In this document: in pieces, positions 1 through 6,546 of the stretch
Layout of the letters: the number at the start of each line of letters is the position of its first letter
How positions within the stretch are numbered: the stretch's first letter is position 1
Assembly: GCA_043782425.1 (NCBI GenBank)
Contig: JAYWAM010000113.1
Location: forward strand, 1-16,738
Length of the DNA: 16,738 nt
Origin: JAYWAM01 sp043782425
Lineage (GTDB): Bacteria > Pseudomonadota > Gammaproteobacteria > Burkholderiales > Usitatibacteraceae
Direction of reading: 5' to 3'
Program-made: the position numbers and the translations under genes
Notes under the pieces: model-generated
What the model saw: the letters and a program-made list of their open reading frames with translations, nothing else
Databases searched by the model: none
Told to the model about the DNA's origin: nothing

Positions 1-391
1 CGACTCCCAAGGCATCGTACACGGTGGTAATGCCGGCGGCGGCGACCTCGGCATCGTGGGCCAGGAGAGAAGGCATTTCAGGCCAGCGCACCTTGGGGCG
101 CGGCATGAGGTGGCGCTCAAAATTATCGGTATGCAGTTCCACCAGGCCGGGAATAAGAAAATCGCCCTCCAGATCGATTGCACCTGGCGCAGCGCTTGCC
201 ACCGCGTCAATGGCCTCTATGCGGCCGGCGCGCAGCAGCAGCGTACCAGAGACTACTTGATCGGCCATCACGACCCGCGCATTTGTCAGCACCACATCTT
301 TTGGCGTGTGCCTGGATGTGCGCTTTGATGTATCGCTGGCGAGCTGCATATGGGACTCTTGCTGCGGTGGGAGGGAAATGATCGCCTGCAT
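1..391 (-). CDS. phnM: PhnM, RPnTP hydrolase (N-terminal part, cut by window edge)
   Basis: This is the first 130 codons of the amidohydrolase that removes pyrophosphate from alpha-D-ribose 1-phosphonate 5-triphosphate before C-P bond cleavage. The segment LIPGLVELHTDNFERHLMPR (residues 79-98) contains the family's HTDN metal-binding motif (H87, D89), and ITTVYDALG (121-129) also matches PhnM. The gene follows phnL after 5 bases and is the last visible gene of the minus-strand phn operon. I chose ATG at 391 because GGAG lies ten bases upstream. It gives about 30 residues more than E. coli PhnM, which aligns from about residue 32, so ATG at 349 or a GTG near 295 are alternatives. The 3' end is outside the window; no frameshift is seen in the visible part. 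Confidence 0.93.
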   Translation of the reverse strand, partial: MQAIISLPPQQESHMQLASDTSKRTSRHTPKDVVLTNARVVMADQVVSGTLLLRAGRIEAIDAVASAAPGAIDLEGDFLIPGLVELHTDNFERHLMPRPKVRWPEMPSLLAHDAEVAAAGITTVYDALGV

Positions 392-396
392 GGAAT

Positions 397-1134
397 CTAT
401 GCTCCGTTGTTTCTAGCGGCTTGCGCGCGCTGAAAGGTTGTCATATCGACTACACGAGTCGCGACCGCGTCGCGCACGCGCTGGTCGTGGAAAATGCCGA
501 TGATGGCTGCGCCGGCAGCGCGCGCCTCGTTGATCATCGCCGTTACGGTGATACGGTTTTCCGCATCGAGCGATGCAGTGGGCTCGTCGAGCAGCAGCAC
601 CGGCTTCACGCGGATCAGGCCGCGCGCGATATTGATGCGCTGTTGCTCGCCGCCGGAAAAAGTGGCGGGCGGCACGCTCCACAAGCGGATCGGGATACGC
701 AGCCTGAGTAGCAGTTGTTCGGCCTCGCGTCGCGCATCGCGCGCCGTCTCCGCTTCGCCGCCGCCGACCTCCAGCAGAGGGCCGGCGACAATATCAAGGG
801 CGGAAACGCGCGGGATGGTGCGCAGGAACTGGCTCACATAGCCGAGGGTGTCGCGCCGCAGTGCGATGAGCTCGCGCGTTGAGGTTGAGGCCGCCGCCAT
901 GTCTATTTCACGCGCGTCGTGGTTCAAAATGATGGCGCCGCCGGTGGCGCGGTAATTTGCATAGATGCATTTAAGCAGCGTACTTTTCCCCGCGCCCGAA
1001 GGCCCATCAAGCGCAACGCATTCCCCCGCATGCACGTCCAGATCAACGCCATACAAAACCGGCAACTCGGCGCCCCCCTGGTTATGCAACACAAAAGTTT
1101 TAGTAAGAGCACGAATGCGCAGCACCGGGTTCAT
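397..1134 (-). CDS. phnL: PhnL, ABC-type ATPase subunit of C-P lyase
   Basis: PhnL is an ABC ATPase of the C-P lyase machinery; together with PhnG, H and I it is needed to couple phosphonate to ATP and form ribose 1-phosphonate 5-triphosphate. It is not a membrane transporter. The 245-residue protein shows Walker A GPSGAGKST (44-52), the ABC signature FSGGEQQR (159-166) and Walker B with DEPTASLD (183-190). Length matches the family. Its ATG overlaps the phnK stop by four bases (ATGA), indicating translational coupling. Assignment as PhnL rather than another ABC ATPase rests on position after phnK, the short single-domain size and the characteristic N-terminus LRIRALTKTFVLHNQGG. Confidence 0.95.
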   Translation of the reverse strand: MNPVLRIRALTKTFVLHNQGGAELPVLYGVDLDVHAGECVALDGPSGAGKSTLLKCIYANYRATGGAIILNHDAREIDMAAASTSTRELIALRRDTLGYVSQFLRTIPRVSALDIVAGPLLEVGGGEAETARDARREAEQLLLRLRIPIRLWSVPPATFSGGEQQRINIARGLIRVKPVLLLDEPTASLDAENRITVTAMINEARAAGAAIIGIFHDQRVRDAVATRVVDMTTFQRAQAARNNGA

Positions 1135-1916
1135 GGTTGCAGCACCGAGGAGACCAGCAGTTGGGTATAGGGATGCTGCGGATCGTCGAGCACCTGGTCG
1201 GTCAGGCCTTGTTCCACCACGCGGCCGGATTTCATCACCAGCATGCGCTGGGCCAACAGACGCGCCACCGCCAGATCGTGGGTCACAACAATAGCGGCAA
1301 GCTGCATCTGGCAGGTGAGATTGCGTAGCAGGTCGAGCAGTTTCGCCTGCACCGAAACATCGAGGCCGGAAGTGGGTTCATCCATGAACACCAGGCGCGG
1401 GCGCGTCACCAGATTGCGCGCAATTTGCAAACGCTGGCGCATGCCGCCGGAAAAGGTGACGGGAGAATCGTCAATGCGGCTGGCTTCCATTTCCACGCGC
1501 GACAACCAATGCGCGGCCTCGCCGCGTATGCGTCCGTAGTGCCGCTCGCCCTGCGCCATCAAGCGCTCGCCTACGTTGGCGCCGGCTGATACATCCATAC
1601 GCAGGCCTTCGGCTGGATTCTGATGCACGTAGCCCCAGTCGGTGCGCGCGTAGAGACGGCGTGCCGCCTCGGAAAGCGCATAAATATTGACCACACCCTC
1701 ATGGCGCGTAAGGAACTCGACGCTGCCGGCGTCAGGTTTGAGGCGCGCCGACACACAGTTAAGCAAAGTGGTCTTGCCCGAACCGGATTCGCCCACCACG
1801 GCAAGTACTTCACCGGGCCACAGATCGAAGCTCACGTCATCGACGGCCGTGCGCTGACCATAGCGCAGGGTGAGGTTCAGGGCGCACAGAATGGGCGTTG
1901 GCGCGGAAATGCTCAT
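1131..1916 (-). CDS. phnK: PhnK, ABC-type ATPase subunit of C-P lyase
   Basis: PhnK is the ABC-fold protein that binds the PhnGHIJ core through PhnJ. The 261-residue product has Walker A GESGSGKTT (42-50), signature FSGGMRQR (155-162), Walker B with FMDEPTSGLD (177-186) and the switch histidine in VVTHDL (210-215). The C-terminal segment DDPQHPYTQLLVSSVLQP resembles the oligopeptide-transporter type ATPase tail that PhnK shares. No permease or binding protein lies in this operon, which fits a soluble complex role. It overlaps phnJ upstream and phnL downstream by four bases each, so the three are likely translated together. Confidence 0.96.
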   Translation of the reverse strand: MSISAPTPILCALNLTLRYGQRTAVDDVSFDLWPGEVLAVVGESGSGKTTLLNCVSARLKPDAGSVEFLTRHEGVVNIYALSEAARRLYARTDWGYVHQNPAEGLRMDVSAGANVGERLMAQGERHYGRIRGEAAHWLSRVEMEASRIDDSPVTFSGGMRQRLQIARNLVTRPRLVFMDEPTSGLDVSVQAKLLDLLRNLTCQMQLAAIVVTHDLAVARLLAQRMLVMKSGRVVEQGLTDQVLDDPQHPYTQLLVSSVLQP

Positions 1917-2821
1917 GCGGTGTTTCTCTTTGCTTCTTGCGCCATTTGTTCCGCTGCCACTGCGTGCAGGCGTTGCGTGCAGTAATCGCTATCGGAGCAC
2001 ACAAACATGCGTCGGCCTTTGTCATCGGTGATGACCTCATCGAGAAAGCTATCGCTTGCGCTGCATAACGCGCAGGCCTTATTCCAGCTTTGGACTTCAA
2101 AAGGGAAATCCTCGAACGCCAGACTCTCTACTTTGGTGTAAGGCGGCACGGCGTAGATGCGCTTCTCGCGCCCTGCGCCGAAAAGCTGCAACGCAGGACT
2201 CATGTGCATTTTCGGATTATCGAATTTGGGTATGGGCGAGGGCGACATAAGATAGCGCCCGTTAACCATCACCGGATAATCGTAGGTGGTGGCGATGTGT
2301 CCGTGGCGCGCGATGTCTTCATATAACTTGACATGCATCAGTCCGTACTCGGCCAGGCTGTGCATGACGCGCGTTTCGGCCTCGCGCGGCTCAAGCTTGG
2401 CGAGCGGCTCGGGCAGCGGCACTTGGTAAACGAGAATCTGATTTTCGACGAGCGGTGTTTCAGGGATGCGGTGCCGGGTTTGGATCAGCGTCGCCTGCGT
2501 GGTGCGCTCGGTGGTGGCGACGCCGGTGGTGCGCTCAAAGAAACGGCGGATGTTTACCGCATTTACGGTATCGTCGGCGCCTTGATCGATGACCTTTAGC
2601 ACATCGTCCGGGCCGATGATCGCTGCGGTGACCTGTATCCCGCCCGTCCCCCAGCCATAGGGCAAGGGCATTTCGCGCGAACCGAACGGCACTTGATAGC
2701 CGGGAATCGCCACTGCCTTGAGAATCGCGCGCCGGATCATGCGCTTGGTGCGCTCATCGAGGTAGGCGAAGTTGTAGCCCGATTCTGGAGTGCTCAACTC
2801 CGGGTTGTCGCTCATTTTCAT
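1913..2821 (-). CDS. phnJ: PhnJ, radical SAM C-P lyase catalytic subunit
   Basis: PhnJ cleaves the carbon-phosphorus bond of 5-phosphoribose 1-phosphonate, releasing an alkane such as methane and leaving 5-phosphoribosyl 1,2-cyclic phosphate. The 302-residue protein aligns closely with E. coli PhnJ at an offset of nine. Cluster ligands C250, C253 and C275 correspond to C241, C244 and C266; C281 corresponds to the catalytic C272; G41 in IPGYQVPFG corresponds to the glycyl-radical G32. All key residues are therefore present and the enzyme should be active. The C-terminus is some ten residues longer than E. coli's. Start ATG overlaps the phnI stop (ATGA); a second ATG two codons later is an alternative. 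Confidence 0.98.
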   Translation of the reverse strand: MKMSDNPELSTPESGYNFAYLDERTKRMIRRAILKAVAIPGYQVPFGSREMPLPYGWGTGGIQVTAAIIGPDDVLKVIDQGADDTVNAVNIRRFFERTTGVATTERTTQATLIQTRHRIPETPLVENQILVYQVPLPEPLAKLEPREAETRVMHSLAEYGLMHVKLYEDIARHGHIATTYDYPVMVNGRYLMSPSPIPKFDNPKMHMSPALQLFGAGREKRIYAVPPYTKVESLAFEDFPFEVQSWNKACALCSASDSFLDEVITDDKGRRMFVCSDSDYCTQRLHAVAAEQMAQEAKRNTA

Positions 2822-3927
2822 GCGGCGGCCTCATCTTCGCGCTGGTGATGACCCTGCTCGGCGCGCATCTTGCGCACCAGCTCAAGCTCGGACTGGAAAT
2901 CGACGTAGTGCGGCAGCTTGAGGTGCTGCACGAAACCCGAGGCTTCCAGATTGTCGGAATGGGAAAGGATGAATTCCTGCATCTGTGCCGGCGCGATAAC
3001 CTGCTCGCCCAGTTCTTCGGCGCGCAATGCCCTGTCCACCAGCGACATGGCCATGCTCTTGCGCTCGCTGTGCCCAAAAGCCAGCCCGTAACCGCGCGTA
3101 AATTGCGGCGGCTCGGACTTCGATCCGGCGAACTGGTTGACCATCTGGCATTCGGTCACTTCCATTTCGCCGATGACCACGGGAAAGCCCAGCTCTTCGG
3201 GGATGATCTCCACATCCACCAGGCCGTAGCGAATTTCGCCTGCGAAGGGATGCGAGTTGGCATAGCCGCGCTGCGTCGAATATCCCATCGCAAGCAGAAA
3301 GCCCTCATCGCCGCGCGCCAGATTTTGCAGGCGCGTGGCGCGGTCTGCGGGAAAGGACAGCGGCTGGCGCGTAAGGTCCAAGGGTTCGGGATCTCCGGCG
3401 CCCGGCAGATGCGCTTCGATGAGGCCTTCGTTGCCGAGCAGATCGACCACTGTCGGCACGGCTTCGATTTTTTCGCCGCCTTCCTGCTGCGCTGGCTCAG
3501 CGCTAGCGTTAGGCGCAGACGAATACGCGAGAGAAAAATCCAGCAGGCGCTGCGTGTAATCATAGGTGGGGCCCAACACCTGCCCGCCGGGCAGATCCTT
3601 GAAGGTCGCTGAAATACGCCGCCACAAGCGCATGCGCGCAGTGTCGATGGGCTGCGAGTACCCGAAGCGCGGCAGCGTGGCGCGAAATGCGCGTAGCAGA
3701 AAAATCGCTTCCACCGCATCGCCTGATGCCTGCTTGAGGGCCAGCGCGGCAAGATCGCGGTCGTAAATTGATCCTTCCGTCATGACGCGATCCACCGCGA
3801 GCCGGAGTTGTTGCTTGATCTGCTCAATAGTCAACTCAGGGACAGCAGGGTCGCCGCGCCGTGCATCGCCCAGCAAGGCATAGGAATTGAGAATCGCGCG
3901 TTCACCACCTTTAACAGCTACATACAT
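2818..3927 (-). CDS. phnI: PhnI, core subunit of C-P lyase
   Basis: PhnI catalyses displacement of adenine from ATP by phosphonate with help from PhnG, H and L, and forms the core dimer of the C-P lyase complex with PhnJ. The product is 369 residues against about 354 in E. coli; the extra length sits mainly in a low-complexity insert near residues 138-157 (APNASAEPAQQEGGEK). The C-terminal segment SHSDNLEASGFVQHLKLPHY includes H335 and H340, the pair that corresponds to the metal-binding histidines of E. coli PhnI (H328, H333). A Shine-Dalgarno GAGGA lies inside the end of phnH, and the ATG is six bases after the phnH stop. Confidence 0.97.
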   Translation of the reverse strand: MYVAVKGGERAILNSYALLGDARRGDPAVPELTIEQIKQQLRLAVDRVMTEGSIYDRDLAALALKQASGDAVEAIFLLRAFRATLPRFGYSQPIDTARMRLWRRISATFKDLPGGQVLGPTYDYTQRLLDFSLAYSSAPNASAEPAQQEGGEKIEAVPTVVDLLGNEGLIEAHLPGAGDPEPLDLTRQPLSFPADRATRLQNLARGDEGFLLAMGYSTQRGYANSHPFAGEIRYGLVDVEIIPEELGFPVVIGEMEVTECQMVNQFAGSKSEPPQFTRGYGLAFGHSERKSMAMSLVDRALRAEELGEQVIAPAQMQEFILSHSDNLEASGFVQHLKLPHYVDFQSELELVRKMRAEQGHHQREDEAAA

Positions 3928-3933
3928 AGTTAA

Positions 3934-4539
3934 TCAGTCCTCGCGGAGTTGAATGGTGCGCGGCAGGCCGCACAACAACGCGCCGCTGGTAAAGAAAATG
4001 TCGATACCGCGTGGAAAAAGTTTGTGATTGGCGGCCCACTGCGCCGCGAAATGTTTTTCCATTACTGGCACTGATAGGCGTGCCTCATTACGGATGCCGG
4101 GCCCGGTGAGGCGCCACCCGCCGTCATTGGCAATGTGCGGTACTTCAACCATCAAGGTGGCGGAATGATCCGGGTAGGCATCGCTGCCACAGCACAAGCT
4201 TTGCAGTAAAGGCAGTTCCGCCACATCGCCGACCAGAACGAAATCGGCTTCGCCATGAACACTCGTAATTAAGCAGCCGGTATGAAAACGAAAATACGCC
4301 GCAGCAGCATCACTGAAAGACGGCGCCAGCCACAGCCGCGTATCCTGATCGGGCAGCGCGAGTAGCAAGGCGCAGGCTGCAGCCCCTATACCTGCGGGCG
4401 CCCCAGCGTCGCTCTGCACTTCTATCACCGACCCGGGACGTGACAGCGCATCGAGACTGCGGCGAAATACCGCTTGACTGGCCATTTCGGGATCGGAAAA
4501 CCCCGGGCCGATGGCAGACAGATCAAGGCAAGCATCCAT
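3934..4539 (-). CDS. phnH: PhnH, C-P lyase complex subunit
   Basis: PhnH is a non-catalytic subunit of the PhnGHIJ core complex. The 201-residue product matches family length (194 in E. coli) and keeps conserved blocks: SQAVFRRSLDALSRPGSVI near the N-terminus, RLTGPGIRNEARLSVPV in the middle and FPRGIDIFFTSGALLCGLPR near the C-terminus. I chose the ATG at 4539 (MDACLDLSAIG) rather than the longer reading up to 4644 because it has a strong GGGGAGGA ribosome site in the end of phnG and lies one base after the phnG stop; the longer reading would overlap phnG by about 100 bases. Confidence 0.95.
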   Translation of the reverse strand: MDACLDLSAIGPGFSDPEMASQAVFRRSLDALSRPGSVIEVQSDAGAPAGIGAAACALLLALPDQDTRLWLAPSFSDAAAAYFRFHTGCLITSVHGEADFVLVGDVAELPLLQSLCCGSDAYPDHSATLMVEVPHIANDGGWRLTGPGIRNEARLSVPVMEKHFAAQWAANHKLFPRGIDIFFTSGALLCGLPRTIQLRED

Positions 4540-4540
4540 G

Positions 4541-4996
4541 TCAGTCCTCCCCTCGCGCCAGTGTAAAAAACTCGACGCGCGTAGCTTGCGCTTTACGCCG
4601 CTGGTTACATGCCTCGGCATCAGCGCGTGCACGCAGTAGCGCAATCAGTCCCTGCACTACTGCGCTGCTGGTGCTGGGTGTTTGCAGCAATGCATCGGCC
4701 AGTGCGGCCAGCTCGGCTTTGCGATGCGAGCGGCCTTGAACGTAGGCGACGCCGTGAGCGCCGCCGGACAAGCGTAAGGCGCAACGCGTCACGGTCATTT
4801 CACCCAGGTTGAAACGATCTCCCGTGCCCCCTACTCTGCCGCGCACCATCACCAGTCCGGTTTGCGGATTTCTCAGCCAGACAAAGGATGCTTGTGGATT
4901 GCCTGCTCCCCAGGATTCCAGCACATCCAGCGGCGCACCGGCGAGTAAGCGCATCCAATCCTGGCGCGCCTTCAAAGCGTCATTGTTTTGCAACAT
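4541..4996 (-). CDS. phnG: PhnG, C-P lyase complex subunit
   Basis: First gene of the minus-strand phn operon. PhnG is part of the core complex and assists PhnI in the nucleosidase step. The 151-residue product matches E. coli PhnG (150) and keeps RQDWMRLLA (residues 11-19), GLVMVRGRVGGTGDRFNLGE and the C-terminal TRVEFFTLARGED. An in-frame TTG at 5020 would add eight residues; I prefer the ATG at 4996 because AGGAG lies 12 bases upstream of it, inside the longer reading. A Pho-box-like site and a -10 lie upstream at 5053-5086. Codons for the last residues (GED-stop) double as the ribosome site for phnH. Confidence 0.94.
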   Translation of the reverse strand: MLQNNDALKARQDWMRLLAGAPLDVLESWGAGNPQASFVWLRNPQTGLVMVRGRVGGTGDRFNLGEMTVTRCALRLSGGAHGVAYVQGRSHRKAELAALADALLQTPSTSSAVVQGLIALLRARADAEACNQRRKAQATRVEFFTLARGED

Positions 4997-5052
4997 GGTG
5001 CAGTCACACTCCTGTATCAAACATTGGTTACCTCGGCAATTCGCTGGCGTTC

Positions 5053-5086
5053 AGTCTAAGCCGCCAACATGAAAATTTTGTGACGA
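5053..5086 (-). promoter_or_regulatory. Candidate Pho box and -10 for the phnG-M operon
   Basis: Read on the minus strand, 5086-5069 is TCGTCACAAAATTTTCAT, which by eye matches 13 of 18 positions of the Escherichia Pho box (CTGTCATAAAACTGTCAT). Ten bases later comes TAGACT (5058-5053), a 4/6 match to the -10. A PhoB-activated promoter normally has the box in place of the -35, so the spacing is right. The leader to the phnG ATG would be about 50 bases. The site also overlaps the start region of the divergent DUF1045-PhnN gene. Confidence 0.55.
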
Positions 5087-5088
5087 AA

Positions 5089-6405
5089 ATGCGCGTATTA
5101 CCAATTGATGGATACAAACCGCTGGCGCGCTATGCGCTTTACTACGCCCCGGTTGTGGAGGATCCGTGGTGGCGCCAGGGATCGCAGTGGCTGGGCCGCT
5201 GCGCGCTCAGCGGAAAAGCGCTGCGCCAGCCTGACATTGAAGGGCTCACTCCCGTATGCTTTGCTGCACTCACCGCCGATCCGCGCCGCTACGGCTTTCA
5301 TGCCACGCTCAAAGCGCCGTTTCGTCTTGCCGACGGTGTGCTCGTACAAGACCTCATTGAGGAACTGGATAACATCGCCAGTCGGCAGCACAGCTTTGCG
5401 CTGCCACTGCTGAAGGTGGCCCGGTTGGATGACTTTCTGGCATTGACGCCGGTACTCCCTTGCCGGGACATTGAGCGCATCGCGCAATGCTGCGTCATGC
5501 ATTTCGATCATTTTCGTGCGCCCCTAACGGAAGCTGAGCGCGCCAGAGGCAGCTTCGCAGCGCTTAGCTCGCGCGAACGCAACTTGCTCGAACAATGGGG
5601 CTACCCTTATGTGCTTGACTGCTTCCGCTTACACTTTTCGCTGAGCGGTTCTATAGCACAAGTCAGTGAAGAAGTGTACGAGCGGCTGGCGCGCGCTGCG
5701 GTGCGCACATTTAGAGCACCGCCGTTGACGCCGCCAATATTCGATGCGCTATGCGTCTTCGAGGAGCCTTTTCCCGGCGCTGAATTTCGCCTGATTCACC
5801 GCTCACTTTTCGCTCACCAGGGAAGGCTAGTTTACGTGGTCGGCCCCTCGGGGGCGGGGAAAGACAGTGTGATTAACTGGGCAAAGGAACGCCTTGCGCC
5901 TGACACACAGCCGGACACAAAGGAAAATACAAACGTATTCCCACAGATAGTTTTCACACAGCGCACCATCACGCGGCCGCTGCACAGTGTTAGCGAAGCA
6001 CATCGCGCTGTGACCGAAGCGCAGTTCGAGTCTCTGCACCAGTCAGGTGAGTTCACCATGTGGTGGCGCGCTCATGGTCACCGCTACGCAATCGAAAAAC
6101 ATATTCATCATGCGTTGCAGCGCGGGCTCACGGTGGTAGTCAGCGGCTCGCGCCATCATCTGCCGCAGGCATTACGCGATTTCCCTGCGCTGCAAGTGGT
6201 GCATATCACAGCGTCACCGGAAATTCTGAGGCAGCGCCTTCTGCTACGCGGACGCGAAGCGCCGCAGGACTTGGAACAGCGTCTCGAGCGCGCAGCGCTC
6301 AAAGTTCCCGATGGCATGCGCATTACGGAAATCCGCAACGACGGCGATCTCGCGCGGGCGGGTGCGAGCTTTGTCGAATACCTGTCAGGCGGCGATCATA
6401 GCTAA
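5089..6405 (+). CDS. phnN: DUF1045 (2H-phosphoesterase-like) fused to PhnN ribose 1,5-bisphosphokinase
   Basis: The 438-residue protein has two domains. Residues about 13-235 are DUF1045, a family seen mainly beside C-P lyase genes; it shows YGFHATLKAPF (H71, T73) and RLHFSLSG (H182, S184), the paired HxT/HxS motifs of 2H phosphoesterases. Residues about 245-436 are PhnN, with P-loop GPSGAGKDS (252-260) and TRTITRP-like QRTITRPLHS (291-300), which phosphorylates ribose 1,5-bisphosphate to PRPP. No stop or frameshift separates them. Start: ATG at 5089 (MRVLPIDGYK), since DUF1045 homology begins near residue 13; GTG at 5080 is possible and neither has a clear ribosome site. The open frame continues upstream to 4888, but that part lies over phnG and looks non-coding. 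The DUF1045 function is inferred. Confidence 0.9.
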   Translation: MRVLPIDGYKPLARYALYYAPVVEDPWWRQGSQWLGRCALSGKALRQPDIEGLTPVCFAALTADPRRYGFHATLKAPFRLADGVLVQDLIEELDNIASRQHSFALPLLKVARLDDFLALTPVLPCRDIERIAQCCVMHFDHFRAPLTEAERARGSFAALSSRERNLLEQWGYPYVLDCFRLHFSLSGSIAQVSEEVYERLARAAVRTFRAPPLTPPIFDALCVFEEPFPGAEFRLIHRSLFAHQGRLVYVVGPSGAGKDSVINWAKERLAPDTQPDTKENTNVFPQIVFTQRTITRPLHSVSEAHRAVTEAQFESLHQSGEFTMWWRAHGHRYAIEKHIHHALQRGLTVVVSGSRHHLPQALRDFPALQVVHITASPEILRQRLLLRGREAPQDLEQRLERAALKVPDGMRITEIRNDGDLARAGASFVEYLSGGDHS

Positions 6406-6452
6406 CGCGTTGTTCCATAATCGCGCCTTTTGCATTTATTACTGCTCAATGA

Positions 6453-6486
6453 CCGTCACGACCTTGTCATACAATATTTCTATACT
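6453..6486 (+). promoter_or_regulatory. Candidate Pho box and -10 for the CheA-like signalling operon
   Basis: CCGTCACGACCTTGTCAT (6453-6470) has two TCA-containing half sites 11 bases apart and matches the Pho-box consensus at 12 of 18 positions by eye. After a 10-base gap comes TATACT (6481-6486), a 5/6 match to the -10. The geometry equals that seen ahead of phnG and phnC. The leader to the GTG start would be about 54 bases. A conventional -35 at proper distance from this -10 was not seen, which is consistent with an activator-dependent promoter. Confidence 0.5.
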
Positions 6487-6546
6487 CCTAAGGCATCAAG
6501 ACAAAACCAGATCAACTTCAGATCGACTAAAAGGGAGTAAAGAATC

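Noticed and set aside
4540..4644. Longer PhnH reading starting at 4644
   Set aside because: It would overlap phnG by about 100 bases and exceed the family length, while ATG at 4539 has a strong ribosome site.
5001..5018. A fourth possible Pho box on the plus strand for the DUF1045-PhnN gene (CAGTCACACTCCTGTATC)
   Set aside because: About 11 of 18 matches, a poor second half site, and only TACCTC at the -10 position; too weak to list.
4888..5088. Upstream extension of the DUF1045-PhnN frame, 67 residues
   Set aside because: It lies mostly over phnG on the other strand and the promoter region; DUF1045 homology starts only after the ATG at 5089.
6464..6486. Ordinary sigma-70 promoter TTGTCA with TATACT ahead of the CheA-like gene
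   Set aside because: The gap between the two is only 11 bases, too short for -35/-10; the Pho-box reading explains both elements better.
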